Assembly: GCF_002027705.1 (NCBI RefSeq) | Contig: NZ_MBTG01000012.1 | Span: 428,457 to 492,456, forward strand | Length of the DNA: 64,000 bases | Source of the DNA: Paenibacillus ferrarius | Lineage (GTDB): Bacteria; Bacillota; Bacilli; Paenibacillales; NBRC-103111 | Direction: 5' to 3' | The notes under the pieces: model-generated | Databases searched by the model: none | What the model was told of the DNA's origin: nothing | The model's input: only the letters and a program-made list of their open reading frames with translations | Translations under genes and position numbers: made by a program | Shown here: positions 1-8,915 of the stretch, in pieces | How the letters are laid out: every line of letters begins with the position of its first letter | Numbering within the stretch: the first letter of the stretch is position 1

Positions 1-1
1 G

Positions 2-670
2 GAACCAAAAGGAACTTTTTATCTAGAACATACTGACTCAGCGGATAGCCGTTTTTTAACTAAGGTTTATGATACTTTAAAGCTGCCGGATCCATACAGG
101 CATGGATTATCCGAAGTGCTGACCTATGAGTTAGATGACAAGCTTCTTCTGTTAGTTCGAACAAGAAATGATAAGAATGTTACCCAAATGAATGCTGATT
201 TTTTACTCATGTACAAAGCAGCCGATCAAAGCCTAAGTGTTATTGGCGAAATATCTGATTATAAAGAGCAGGACCTTCAAAAAGAGCTCAATAACTTGGG
301 AGCTGATTCGTTCTTAATTTATCAAATTCTACATAAGGATTATGCCGATCGATTAGTCAAATTGAAAATGCACAAATGGGATAATGGTGATCTTGCAGTG
401 GGGGAATCTGGTGAATTTCAGCTTACCGAAACAGAAGCAATCTATATTGTCACTGGTGTTGAAAAGGCTACTTCTGTCACAACTAATATGCGTAGTGCAG
501 ATAATATTGGTTCCATCTTTAAGACGGAGGTCGATCGTTCAGACAATAAAACGGTTACGATTCATAGCTACGAGATCGTTCGCAAGGATCAGAACGACGA
601 GCATACAGTTACGCAAGACTGGTTGGAGGTAAATCGCTTAACAGGGAACGTATCTAGTCTAATTTGGTAA
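2..670 (+). CDS. Unrecognised protein, 5' end outside window
   Basis: The frame is open from base 2 to the TAA at 670, so the gene starts before the window; the GTG at 116 is only an internal candidate. The 222 visible residues are soluble and mostly charged, with no membrane segment. The C-terminus (WLEVNRLTGNVSSLIW) resembles the end of PepSY-like or other small mixed alpha/beta domains, but I do not recognise a family and assign no function. A strong hairpin follows within 15 bases and separates it from the convergent SLH gene. Confidence 0.7.
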   Translation, partial: EPKGTFYLEHTDSADSRFLTKVYDTLKLPDPYRHGLSEVLTYELDDKLLLLVRTRNDKNVTQMNADFLLMYKAADQSLSVIGEISDYKEQDLQKELNNLGADSFLIYQILHKDYADRLVKLKMHKWDNGDLAVGESGEFQLTETEAIYIVTGVEKATSVTTNMRSADNIGSIFKTEVDRSDNKTVTIHSYEIVRKDQNDEHTVTQDWLEVNRLTGNVSSLIW

Positions 671-682
671 ACATGATATAAA

Positions 683-716
683 AAAACGGAGCCACGCGAT
701 TTCGCGGGCTCCGTTT
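683..716. terminator. Bidirectional rho-independent terminator
   Basis: The stem is ACGGAGCC-A-CGCG, the loop ATTT, then CGCG-GGCTCCGT, with A-rich sequence on the left and T-rich on the right. It can end both the plus-strand gene stopping at 670 and the minus-strand SLH gene stopping at 744. Its sequence is related to the hairpins at 8871 and 10295. Confidence 0.85.
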
Positions 717-743
717 CATTTCACCATAAAATTTTAAAAGGGT

Positions 744-3062
744 TTATTTTAATTCCGCAATAAATCTGTCTACTTCGCCATTCGGTGTATTCACAGTTTC
801 GTAGACCTTAATCGAAACGTTGTTTTGAATTTGGCTTTGGGTAAGATTATTGAAGCTTAGCGATTGGTTGCCGCTCACCAAACGATTTGTTCCGGTGAAA
901 GGGAAGGAACTTGAACCAAGTGAACTTCCGGAACCATCAACCAATTCAAATTTCAACTTGGAGAAGTTATTATCCACGATGACTTCAGAATCACGTGTAA
1001 TGTCCATATCCAGATTTAATTTATACGTATAGGATAATGTCGGAGAAGCCAGTTGGGATAATGTCCAGCTTTTGATGTTCAGCTTGAATGGATATAAGGA
1101 AACATTGTTATGATCATTGTCGGTTTGCGAGCTGACATTGTAGCTGGCAATCGTAGATTTATAGGTTGAAGAACCATTAGTCGGTTGTCCTTGTCCAGCC
1201 CCTGACAGGACGCCTTGCACATTCAATTTGTACTGATCACTTTGGTCAGTGGATGGAATGGTATAGCCATAGCTAACTACGACTCCTGTTCCAGGAGCAA
1301 TATCGGAAGTACCCATTGTTTGTCGGTTGCCCGTATAGGTGTAACCATCTTTACCCGTTAAATCAGCGGCAATCGCTGGTACCGGAATGGGCTTATCGCT
1401 TTTATTGACCAGTTTGAATTTAGCAAGACCGGTCTTATTTCCGGTTTCTTCGTTATTCGTCACATGCAATTCTTCAAGCGATACAGCCAGATTGGGATTG
1501 ATGAACTCATTTCCTTGCTCGAAGACCATTGGTGTACCGAAGGTATAGTTGCCTCCAGCAGGAACTGTGCTTGTATCTGTTCCTCCATTAGCAGGAAGTC
1601 CAAACCCGATGCGTCCGGTATAGTACTGAATCGGTGTTGTCTGGCCTTGTTTCAAGAAGCTTTCAGGCGTAAGAACATAGAAGGCATTCAATTGCGTATT
1701 CGTATCGGTTGTGATCGCAAAATGAATATATTTCTGCTCGCCGGCATTGAGGCTTATTGGGGATTCTTCAATCCTTTTTCCAATAAAAGATTGCCCTTCC
1801 GATTTCCCGCTAAGTGTGAAATCGGGAATGGTTTCAGCATAACTTCCTGAATTTTGGACTTTAACCTGCACGATATACGTTGGCGATTGCCCAGTGAACT
1901 GCTTGGACATACTTGTAGCCGAATATTTCAAAGATGAAGTCACGCCAGGAAGCGCAAAGGTAGCTCCCCAATTTCCTAATAGGGCGGAGTCCTTAATAAC
2001 AGCATCTTTACCGCGCCATACAATCGAATCAACGGGAGAATCCGCAAGCAGTGTTTCCTGCTTAGGATATACCTTATCATTCACATCGATCCACAGGATG
2101 TCGGTTAAATTTACGTCCGACTTAACATTGATATCAGCCATATAGCTGAGTGTCACATCGCTCTGCGGCAGAATCGAGTGGGCATTGCTTGCGCTTGGCA
2201 CTAACGTATAGTCCGTGCCGTCAGCCGTTTTGACACGGAGTTCATAGTCGGGAATCCGTATCGTGGAACTGGACGAATTGGTCAGCTTAACGACGGTCCC
2301 AATTTTCCAACCGTCTGTTGTTTTTTCCTGCAGCATACTTTTGACTTGAGCCTGTGAGCCACCAGGGAGGGTGTAGGCTTTCATTTCATCTACATGAATC
2401 TCTGCATGTTGACCAGGCACGAATTGCTGCTTGGCTGCATAAGAGGAAGTCACCAGCAGGTCGCGTGTGGCAGGTGCGATCCCCCCGAATGTACCGTCAG
2501 CCAAGTTCCCGAGCAAGTTCAATTGAATAGCCAGCGCAGCGTAGCCCTTGGCCCAATTCGAGACGGTGCTGTCATTAACTCCAGCATTCCCTTTGGCCTC
2601 AGCATCCTTATTCAATCCGCGGATTAGGAAGGCGGCCAGCTGTTCTTTCGTTACTTCACCTGCTGGGTTATACGTGCCTGGGCCAAAGCCATCTGTAAGG
2701 TTAGCGGCTTTCAGCGCTTCGATATAGGGCAGGGCATAGCCGTTAGCCGGATCAGTGCTGCTCACATCGCTGAAACTGGATACTTTCAAAGAAGAATCTA
2801 CCTTCAATCCGAAGATCAAAGCAGCTACTTTGGCAAATTGGGCACGGTTCATTTTATCATGAAGACCAAAGAGGCCATCGCTGACCCCATCAAAAATACC
2901 CGCGGCAATCATCGCATCAAATTTAGCCTTCGTTGCGGAATCAAGCTGATTTAAATCACTGAAATCTGCGGAGGTTTTAGGGGCGGCTGCACCTAGAGCT
3001 GCAGATGAAAACAAAGTAAGGGCCATTGTGGTGCTCATGATAACTGATAAACTTTTCTTCAT
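744..3062 (-). CDS. SLH-domain surface protein of efflux operon 1
   Basis: 772 residues. An N-terminal signal peptide (about 1-26, ending near ALGAAA) is followed by three S-layer-homology repeats (about 33-88, 97-152 and 160-215, with MNRAQFAKV and VTKEQLAAF). The rest is a long beta-rich region, about 230-772, that I cannot assign. SLH repeats bind secondary cell-wall polymer, so the protein should sit on the outside of the wall. The ribosome binding site GAGAGGAG lies 6-7 bases before the ATG. It is last in the operon MarR-HlyD-HlyD-MFS-SLH, and its paralogue (776 aa) is last in the mirror operon at 14929. The constant pairing with a transporter suggests a cell-wall partner of the pump; that role is inferred. 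Confidence 0.9.
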   Translation of the reverse strand: MKKSLSVIMSTTMALTLFSSAALGAAAPKTSADFSDLNQLDSATKAKFDAMIAAGIFDGVSDGLFGLHDKMNRAQFAKVAALIFGLKVDSSLKVSSFSDVSSTDPANGYALPYIEALKAANLTDGFGPGTYNPAGEVTKEQLAAFLIRGLNKDAEAKGNAGVNDSTVSNWAKGYAALAIQLNLLGNLADGTFGGIAPATRDLLVTSSYAAKQQFVPGQHAEIHVDEMKAYTLPGGSQAQVKSMLQEKTTDGWKIGTVVKLTNSSSSTIRIPDYELRVKTADGTDYTLVPSASNAHSILPQSDVTLSYMADINVKSDVNLTDILWIDVNDKVYPKQETLLADSPVDSIVWRGKDAVIKDSALLGNWGATFALPGVTSSLKYSATSMSKQFTGQSPTYIVQVKVQNSGSYAETIPDFTLSGKSEGQSFIGKRIEESPISLNAGEQKYIHFAITTDTNTQLNAFYVLTPESFLKQGQTTPIQYYTGRIGFGLPANGGTDTSTVPAGGNYTFGTPMVFEQGNEFINPNLAVSLEELHVTNNEETGNKTGLAKFKLVNKSDKPIPVPAIAADLTGKDGYTYTGNRQTMGTSDIAPGTGVVVSYGYTIPSTDQSDQYKLNVQGVLSGAGQGQPTNGSSTYKSTIASYNVSSQTDNDHNNVSLYPFKLNIKSWTLSQLASPTLSYTYKLNLDMDITRDSEVIVDNNFSKLKFELVDGSGSSLGSSSFPFTGTNRLVSGNQSLSFNNLTQSQIQNNVSIKVYETVNTPNGEVDRFIAELK

Positions 3063-3109
3063 TTTCGTACTCCTCTCAAAACTCGATTTGGAATCTGGAT
3101 ATAAATCAT

Positions 3110-4675
3110 TTACTCATTGATATCCTTTGTCGCTTTTTTTCTCTGGATAAAGAAAAGAACGAAAGGGATACATATAAAAGCAGGAATCGCAGAAATATAA
3201 AAAGTGTCAGCAATGGATCTGACCAATGATTCTTTTTGCATGAAACCGGCTAGATAAGTAGCCGCAGTACCTGAGGCTGTTGCCATGTCGATCGACCACG
3301 AATAAATGGCGCCGGAAAGCATGGATACGGTACTATTCGCGGTAATTGAATCGACAGGTACACTATCGCTGATATGCTGAAAGTGAATAATCTGGCGATT
3401 GCTCATGAGCGCCGTAAAGATGGCAATCCCTAGGGATCCAGCAACCTGCCGAACCACGTTGGATAGGGGAGAGGCGTTGCCGACCTGCTGCGGTGATACC
3501 GCACGCATGCCTGCTGTGGTCAGCGGCATCATACAGAGTCCGATTCCAATCCCGCGGATCGTTAATATTGTATTGAGCCAATGGTTAGGCGTATCCGTCG
3601 TCAGATGATGCAGATCCAGCGTCGTGACACCTAGGATGGTAAGACCTGTGATACATAAGGGGACAATCCCAAATTTATCTGCCAGTTTTCCACTAATCGG
3701 CATCATCAGCGCCATCGCGATGGATTGAGGCATCATCAATATTCCGGTCTGCATCGCAGTAAGACCTTGTATGTTTTGCAAATATAACGGGGTCAGAAAC
3801 GTACCGCCCATCATACCCATCATAACCAAACTACCTGCAATAACACTAATGGTAAATTTTAAATTTTTAAAAAGCTTTAAGTCAAGAACAGGCTGCTCGA
3901 CTCCGAGTTCTACCCAGATCAGCAGCAGCAAGCTGAAAAAAGCGGTGAAAAGCAGGCTAATGATGAATAAAGATGTCCATCCTTGTGATTGTCCCTTGCT
4001 TAGAGCGAGCAGCAAGCTCCCAAAGAAGATCATAGATAGAATAGCCCCGGTTAAGTCAAATTTCAATCCTTCTCTGCGGGGAGATTCTTTCAGCAGAACC
4101 TTTCCAAGTACTACGGCAAGAATTCCAATGGGTATATTGATGAAAAAGAGCAGCCTCCAGCTGTAATTTTGGATCAGATAACCACCGAACGTTGGCCCAA
4201 GTGCAGGGGCGCACATCGCTGCTACCCCCCACAAGCCAATTGCTGTACCGGTTTTCTCCCTAGGAAACGTCGTATAAATAATTGACATCCCGATTGGCAT
4301 AATAAATCCGCCGGCAAAACCTTGTATAATTCGGAACAAGATCATCGTACTAGAGCTCCACGCCAGGCCACAAACTACGGAAAACAATGTGAACCCGGCT
4401 ACAGAGTAAATAAAGATGTTTTTATTTCCGAATTTGGCACCGAGAAAGCCGCTCATCGGAATAACCATCGCAGATGCCAAGGTATATCCCGTAATGACCC
4501 ACTGCATCGTATTGATATCCGAGCCGAAAACGGCAACGAACTTGTTCATGGCTACATTCATTAAGCTGCTGTTGAGAACGGCAACGAAGGTCCCCATGAC
4601 AATAGCGATAAGCGACAGCCACATTTTGCCATTGCCTTCTGATTCTTGTTGTTTAACTGCCGATGTTTCGGCCAT
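3110..4675 (-). CDS. DHA2-family MFS multidrug transporter (EmrB/QacA type), operon 1
   Basis: 521 residues with about 14 hydrophobic segments, the usual DHA2 size. Motif A-like SGFLGAKFGNK lies after TM2 and the antiporter motif C region GPTFGGYLIQNYSW after TM5. The family uses the proton gradient to expel hydrophobic drugs and often works with an EmrA-like adaptor. AGGAGG precedes the ATG by 8 bases. The gene is 11 bases downstream of the lipoprotein adaptor gene and 47 bases upstream of the SLH gene. The paralogue at 13312 has exactly the same length. The substrate cannot be told from sequence. Confidence 0.93.
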   Translation of the reverse strand: MAETSAVKQQESEGNGKMWLSLIAIVMGTFVAVLNSSLMNVAMNKFVAVFGSDINTMQWVITGYTLASAMVIPMSGFLGAKFGNKNIFIYSVAGFTLFSVVCGLAWSSSTMILFRIIQGFAGGFIMPIGMSIIYTTFPREKTGTAIGLWGVAAMCAPALGPTFGGYLIQNYSWRLLFFINIPIGILAVVLGKVLLKESPRREGLKFDLTGAILSMIFFGSLLLALSKGQSQGWTSLFIISLLFTAFFSLLLLIWVELGVEQPVLDLKLFKNLKFTISVIAGSLVMMGMMGGTFLTPLYLQNIQGLTAMQTGILMMPQSIAMALMMPISGKLADKFGIVPLCITGLTILGVTTLDLHHLTTDTPNHWLNTILTIRGIGIGLCMMPLTTAGMRAVSPQQVGNASPLSNVVRQVAGSLGIAIFTALMSNRQIIHFQHISDSVPVDSITANSTVSMLSGAIYSWSIDMATASGTAATYLAGFMQKESLVRSIADTFYISAIPAFICIPFVLFFIQRKKATKDINE

Positions 4676-4686
4676 AGCTGCGCCTC

Positions 4687-6003
4687 CTATTCGGCTTTTA
4701 CCTTCGTGCCTTCAGCGATCTTGTCTGTAGGATTCACGACGATTTGTTCATTAGCTTTGAGTTTATCGTTAGGCAGCACGTACGACCAATCCTGATTTTT
4801 CTCCTCCGTTTTTACTTCAACGAGGTGGGCTGTATTGTCGTCTGCTGTGTACAGATATTCTTTTTGATCCTTTTTAATAATGGCGCTCTTCGGAATTTCC
4901 AAACGGCTCTCCTGAGCAGCATCCAGTTTAACTTCAGCCACCATTCCTGCAAACAGCAAACCATCTTTATTGTCTACTTTCACTTTAACAGGGAATGTAT
5001 TGCTGTTCGCGTTAGCGACGGGGCTAACGAAGAAGATCTCACCTTTAAAGGTTTGGTTCGGCAGGTTCTGTATTGCAACGTCTACTTTTATACCAGCCTT
5101 TACTTGCGTGATTTGGCTATCGGATACACTCAATTCCACCTGAACCTGGTCCATATTGACAAGAGAGAGGACCTGTACACCAGGCTGGGCAAGCTCACCT
5201 ATAGAGATGCTTTTTTTGACAATAAGCCCGTCTATCGGGGCAGTAATCGTAGCATTGTTCAATCCGCTGTTCGCAAGCTCTAAACCTGCATTTAAACGAT
5301 CAACATCCGCCTGAAGCGCTGAAATTGTGTTATCCGTCGGCCCGATTTTGGCTAATTGCAGCTTGGCTTCTGCTCCTTGCAACTGTGCTTCAGCCGCTTT
5401 TTGCGCACCTTGTGCTTGCTCGCTGCTGGCTTTCGCCTTTTCATAATCGAGCGTGCCTTTATCCAAATCCTCCTGAGTCACCCCAGAATTGCTGTCGTAT
5501 GAATTTCTTAAACGGTTATAAGTGCTGGTAGCAAGTTCTAATCCCGCTTTGGCTTGCTCCATGGCCGCGGTTGCCTGTTGGTAAGCTCCTTGAGCTGCGC
5601 TCACTGCGCTTTGAAGTCCTTGAATTTCCTGTGAACGGGCACCGGCTTTCGTATCAACAAGTTTGGCTTGCGCCGCAAGGAGAGAAGATTCGGCTTGTTT
5701 CACTTGTTGATTTAAATCGCCTGTTTCCAGCTGAACCAATACATCGCCTTGTTTAACTTTACTGCCTTCTTGTACATTTACACTGGCTACTTTGCCAGCT
5801 ACTTTGGATACAATTTTAATATCCTGATCTGGAATGACTTTACCGCTTAAACCTGCTGATGCAGGCTGTCCCAGCTTCATGACATGGATCGGGACTGCGG
5901 TGGAATCCGCTTGCCCTGAGACTTCAGCACCACATCCAGGAAGAACAGCAATGGCTGCAATTATGAGAATCGCTGGAACGATTAATTGATTTCGTTTACT
6001 CAT
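4687..6003 (-). CDS. Lipoprotein HlyD/RND-type efflux adaptor, operon 1
   Basis: 438 residues. The N-terminus ends in a lipobox (VLPGC, lipidated Cys24). Next come a lipoyl-like half-motif (KVASVNVQEGSKVKQGDVL, about 70-88), an Ala/Gln/Lys-rich coiled-coil hairpin (about 95-245), the second lipoyl half (ATITAPIDGLIVKK) and a beta-barrel domain (about 275-430). This is the membrane-fusion-protein plan of MacA/AcrA-type proteins, in a Gram-positive with no outer membrane. The operon also encodes a second, shorter adaptor, so two different adaptors accompany one transporter. The paralogue at 11984 is also 438 residues long. Confidence 0.9.
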   Translation of the reverse strand: MSKRNQLIVPAILIIAAIAVLPGCGAEVSGQADSTAVPIHVMKLGQPASAGLSGKVIPDQDIKIVSKVAGKVASVNVQEGSKVKQGDVLVQLETGDLNQQVKQAESSLLAAQAKLVDTKAGARSQEIQGLQSAVSAAQGAYQQATAAMEQAKAGLELATSTYNRLRNSYDSNSGVTQEDLDKGTLDYEKAKASSEQAQGAQKAAEAQLQGAEAKLQLAKIGPTDNTISALQADVDRLNAGLELANSGLNNATITAPIDGLIVKKSISIGELAQPGVQVLSLVNMDQVQVELSVSDSQITQVKAGIKVDVAIQNLPNQTFKGEIFFVSPVANANSNTFPVKVKVDNKDGLLFAGMVAEVKLDAAQESRLEIPKSAIIKKDQKEYLYTADDNTAHLVEVKTEEKNQDWSYVLPNDKLKANEQIVVNPTDKIAEGTKVKAE

Positions 6004-6024
6004 CGTTGACTAACTCCTCTTCTT

Positions 6025-6684
6025 TTAGTTGCCCTTCAAATGAATTTTGATCGAGGAGCTGATTCCTGGTGATAAATCAAGCCCTTGGTTGTCATCGATT
6101 GCAATTTTGATAGGGATACGTTGCGTTACTTTGGTGAAATTCCCGCTAGTGTTGGTAGAAGGCAGCAGCGAAAAAGTCGACGCCGTGGCCTTGCTGATTT
6201 CTTTCACTTTGCCTACTAGCACTTTGCCAGGGAAATTGTCCAAATTGATTTCTACTTTTTCGCCTTCTTTGATTTTATAAATCTGGGTTTCCTCAATGTT
6301 GGCCGAAACGTACAATTTGCTCGTATCGACGACCATCGCTACCGTTTGACCAGGTGAGGAGACCTCCCCGACTTTAACCAACGTTTTGATGACAGTTCCT
6401 TCAATAGGCGACCGTAGTGCCGCTTGATCGAGGCTGCTTGTAGGCAAATTATTGTTGTCCTGCTGTCCGATAATCTGATCGGCAAGAACATGATCTCCTT
6501 CGTTGACTTGCAACGAGGTCACTTTTCCGGTAATTCGCGGCATGACTTTGTAGATATCTCCGGCAAGTCTGGAATCATCTGTAGAAAGATAGTTCTGTCC
6601 TTCATACCAAAAATAACCGCCGATTCCTCCACCGACAACTACCAAAGCTGTCAATATGATATACAACATTACTTTACGCTTCAT
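6025..6684 (-). CDS. EmrA-like short HlyD-family adaptor, operon 1
   Basis: 219 residues with one N-terminal membrane anchor (about 5-25). Lipoyl-like halves (KVTSLQVNEGDHVLADQIIG and LRSPIEGTVIKTL) are joined by only a short linker, followed by a beta-barrel segment. Without a long hairpin it is much shorter than E. coli EmrA. It overlaps the MarR gene by 4 bases (ATGA), so translation is probably coupled, and lies 21 bases before the lipoprotein adaptor. The paralogue at 11304 is also 219 residues. Confidence 0.9.
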   Translation of the reverse strand: MKRKVMLYIILTALVVVGGGIGGYFWYEGQNYLSTDDSRLAGDIYKVMPRITGKVTSLQVNEGDHVLADQIIGQQDNNNLPTSSLDQAALRSPIEGTVIKTLVKVGEVSSPGQTVAMVVDTSKLYVSANIEETQIYKIKEGEKVEINLDNFPGKVLVGKVKEISKATASTFSLLPSTNTSGNFTKVTQRIPIKIAIDDNQGLDLSPGISSSIKIHLKGN

Positions 6685-7118
6685 GATTTCTCCTCAACCT
6701 TCTTTTCCAATTGTCTAGTAATCAAATCGAAAGAACTATGAATGATGATAAGTTCTTCTTCTGAGAATCCATTTAGAAATTTAGAATAATTAGCTTCTTG
6801 GAAAAAAGAATTTTCCTCAAACCTTGCTTGCATTTTCTCCGACATATAAATCCAGGTTACGCGGCGATCCGCTTCGTCCTTCACACGATTAATCCACCCA
6901 TCGCGTTCAAGCCGATCGATGATCCCCGAAACGGTACTGTAGGATAAATCAACGGCATCGACAATCTGCCCGATTGTCTTGGGCTCCTTTTTAACTTGGT
7001 ACAACGTCATGAATTGGGGAGGTGTTAAACCCATACAATGAATCCTTTTAGCTAATGACTCTTTGTGAGTTCGCGTCAATTGTCTCAAAAGTTTGGCGAT
7101 GCTCGTCTCAAGATACAT
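6681..7118 (-). CDS. MarR-family repressor leading efflux operon 1
   Basis: About 145 residues with a winged helix-turn-helix (TIGQIVDAVDLSYSTVSGII, about residues 50-70) and the wing motif RVKDEADRRVTWIYM typical of MarR. The codons GTG ATG ATG lie in a row at the start; ATG 7118 is best spaced from GAGGTG. It is the first gene of the operon, so it probably represses its own promoter and releases it when a pump substrate binds. A 9-bp inverted repeat overlapping the -10 box (7201-7240) is the likely operator. The ligand is unknown. Confidence 0.92.
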   Translation of the reverse strand: MYLETSIAKLLRQLTRTHKESLAKRIHCMGLTPPQFMTLYQVKKEPKTIGQIVDAVDLSYSTVSGIIDRLERDGWINRVKDEADRRVTWIYMSEKMQARFEENSFFQEANYSKFLNGFSEEELIIIHSSFDLITRQLEKKVEEKS

Positions 7119-7200
7119 CATCACACCTCATTTCCAAAAAAATCTCAACTAAAAATTTGATAGAAAATTATGTTTGCAATATGGACTCCCCCAAACAAAC

Positions 7201-7256
7201 AAGTTGTATCATGAAACTACATTATTGTATTATACAACTTTAAGGCGTGTTGTCAA
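7201..7256 (-). promoter_or_regulatory. Promoter and MarR-type operator of efflux operon 1
   Basis: On the minus strand, -35 TTGACA (7256-7251) and -10 TATAAT (7234-7229) are separated by 16 bp. An inverted repeat AAGTTGTAT (7201-7209) / ATACAACTT (7232-7240) overlaps the -10 box and transcription start region, where a repressor would block RNA polymerase. Binding by the MarR protein encoded next to it is inferred. Confidence 0.75.
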
Positions 7257-7298
7257 CGTACATTTCTGTACCCATTCTGATTCAAAATTAGGGTAGGG

Positions 7299-7310
7299 TA
7301 TGTTAACATA
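7299..7310. promoter_or_regulatory. Palindrome before second MarR gene, possible operator
   Basis: TATGTTAACATA is a perfect 12-bp palindrome 29 bases before the ATG of the MarR gene at 7339. Such sites are common autoregulatory operators in MarR genes. I found no convincing -35/-10 pair around it. Confidence 0.4.
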
Positions 7311-7338
7311 GTTCATATAGCTAATGAGGTGAAAATGT

Positions 7339-7788
7339 ATGAAAATAGATTCATTGGAAAGCATAGAACTTGAATTGGCCATCTTTGTTCGCCGTCTTAC
7401 CTCCATAACCGCTGATAAAAAATTCGGTAATATTGATCGATCTGCTTATCTTTTGCTGCACCAAATATCCACGCATGGTTGTGCCGGTGTGAAAATGCTA
7501 GCAGAAATATTCCAATTGGACATTTCGACTGTTAGTAGGCAAGCTGCGTCATTAGAGCAGAAGGACTATGTATACAGAATACCTGATCCACAAGATCGTA
7601 GAGCTTATACCTTTCAAATAACGGATTTAGGAAAACAAGAGTTAGAGGAATATAAACAGGCAAGATCGATCAGACTTAAGAAAGTGTTAAAAGAATGGAC
7701 AGAAGACGAATGCGAAACATTCGCGCAACTGTTAAAAAAATTCAATCTTACGATCAATGAAATTCGTGCCAAAGAGCCCAATTCGTAA
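7339..7788 (+). CDS. MarR-family transcriptional regulator
   Basis: 149 residues with the MarR winged helix: VKMLAEIFQLDISTVSRQAA is the recognition region and YRIPDPQDRRAYTFQIT the wing with the conserved D-x-R. GAGGTGA precedes the ATG. It is divergent from efflux operon 1, with its own intergenic palindrome, and is followed at once by a terminator and the palindrome repeat element, so it is monocistronic. It may act on itself or on the adjacent operon; no other target is visible. Confidence 0.9.
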   Translation: MKIDSLESIELELAIFVRRLTSITADKKFGNIDRSAYLLLHQISTHGCAGVKMLAEIFQLDISTVSRQAASLEQKDYVYRIPDPQDRRAYTFQITDLGKQELEEYKQARSIRLKKVLKEWTEDECETFAQLLKKFNLTINEIRAKEPNS

Positions 7789-7802
7789 TCATTGGGCTCT
7801 TG
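7772..7802 (+). terminator. Terminator overlapping the end of the MarR gene
   Basis: AAGAGCCCAAT pairs with ATTGGGCTCTT, followed by TGTTT. The left arm lies in the last codons of the gene and the stop codon is in the loop. Confidence 0.75.
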
Positions 7803-7857
7803 TTTGGCATAGGGCTTGGGTGATGCAGTCCCGCTAGCTCCAACTGCTTAATATAAA

Positions 7858-8036
7858 CCTGCAATTGTGCATCTTTTTTGCTCTTGGAGCAGCCTCAATG
7901 ATGAAATTCCTGCGTTTGTGCAGGTTTTTGAGGCTTTTTTTGAATCAGAGGCTGGAAAAGATGAAAATACCTGCACACTTGCAGGCATTTACACTTTATA
8001 ACCGAATTCATCTGAAAATTCCTGCACTTTCGCAGG
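7858..8036 (+). repeat. Four-palindrome repeat element, copy A
   Basis: Four 16-bp units of the form CCTGC(A/G)-N4-TGCAGG or a close variant start at 7858 (degenerate, ending TGCATC), 7909, 7970 and 8021, so spacing is 51, 61 and 51 bp. Most are preceded by GAAAATtC-like sequence. The same four-unit arrangement, inverted, occurs at 50324-50501; the central four bases and the spacers differ. The element fills the gap between two convergent genes and has no coding potential that I can see. Confidence 0.8.
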
Positions 8037-8087
8037 TTTTCTTGCGCTGAACATAAGCGCTATCTTTGTAGATGGACTCTGACACAG

Positions 8088-8756
8088 TTAGATGTCTTCC
8101 GATAGCGCAAGCGCACCCTCTTTGACAATTCCCTTTAAATTGAGCATGGAAAGATTGATGTAAATCGTGCCGTCATAAGTAAAAGCACCGGTTCCTTTGG
8201 AATATTGGTTATTGGTAGTAATTAAGGTGACAAGCTGACCATTAAGACTCAGCTGAACCAAGGGTTCATTCCAGCTGATAGTATAGAAGCTGCTTACAGT
8301 GGAGAGCGAGACATACTGCGCTCCGTCCACTTGGATCAGGCCAAAATCGCCTGTGCTTTTCTTCGTTTTCTCATCCTTCAGGCTAAAACTAACCGATTTG
8401 ATAGCCTGATATCCGCGACTAGGGTCACCGACTGCTGACGGCCCTGGCGTTGCGGATGGTGAAGGCGTTGGAGATGGAGAGGGAAGAGGGGGCTGCTCCT
8501 CTTTTTTCTTAAGAGAAATGCCAAGGTCCGCATTAAATGAAACCTCATATCCGGTAGCTTCTCCAAATGCACGTACCGGCAAGTAGGAAGTTCCATCCAC
8601 AACTATTGCTGGCGTACCGAGTGTTTTCCCTTCAATTTGGAAGGGGAAAGCGCCCTGAATCGTTTTTCCTATCAAACTAGTAATTTCCTCCGCATGTGCA
8701 GATAGTGTCGTAGCCACGAGAAACCCGGTGATACCGCCGAGGATGTATTTTTTCAA
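8088..8756 (-). CDS. Secreted stalk-domain (copper amine oxidase N-like) protein
   Basis: Taking the TTG at 8756, which has AAGGCGG 8 bases upstream, gives 222 residues with a clear signal peptide (KKYILGGITGFLVATTLSAHA). The longer frame back to 8867 would run into the upstream terminator and has no such signal. The first domain (IVVDGTSYLPVRAFGEATG, about residues 40-75) is the stalk repeat often annotated as copper amine oxidase N-terminal domain. A Pro/Ser/Thr linker follows, then a related C-terminal domain (about 130-220). Such proteins are cell-surface and usually not enzymes. It is alone in its transcription unit. Confidence 0.8.
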   Translation of the reverse strand: MKKYILGGITGFLVATTLSAHAEEITSLIGKTIQGAFPFQIEGKTLGTPAIVVDGTSYLPVRAFGEATGYEVSFNADLGISLKKKEEQPPLPSPSPTPSPSATPGPSAVGDPSRGYQAIKSVSFSLKDEKTKKSTGDFGLIQVDGAQYVSLSTVSSFYTISWNEPLVQLSLNGQLVTLITTNNQYSKGTGAFTYDGTIYINLSMLNLKGIVKEGALALSEDI

Positions 8757-8864
8757 TTGATGCACCGCCTTATGTACAAGTTCTATTTCGCAAAAATAAA
8801 GATAATTGCAGAAAGCTATGATTAATAATACGCTATATTGTTTTTGGGCTGCAACTTTATGAAA

Positions 8865-8903
8865 CAAAAAAACCGAAGCCTCGCGTGTTTGCAGGCTCCG
8901 GTT
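8865..8903 (-). terminator. Terminator of the M23 peptidase gene
   Basis: On the minus strand AACCGGAGCCT pairs with AGGCTTCGGTT around a GCAAACACGCG loop, followed by TTTTTTTG. It lies 13 bases after the stop codon of the gene ending at 8916. It belongs to the same sequence family as the hairpins at 686 and 10295. Confidence 0.85.
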
Positions 8904-8915
8904 TATAGTGTTAGC

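Noticed and set aside
7858..8036. Possible CRISPR array
   Set aside because: Repeats are only 16 bp, palindromic and variable in the centre, spacers recur in part between the two copies, and no cas genes are near.
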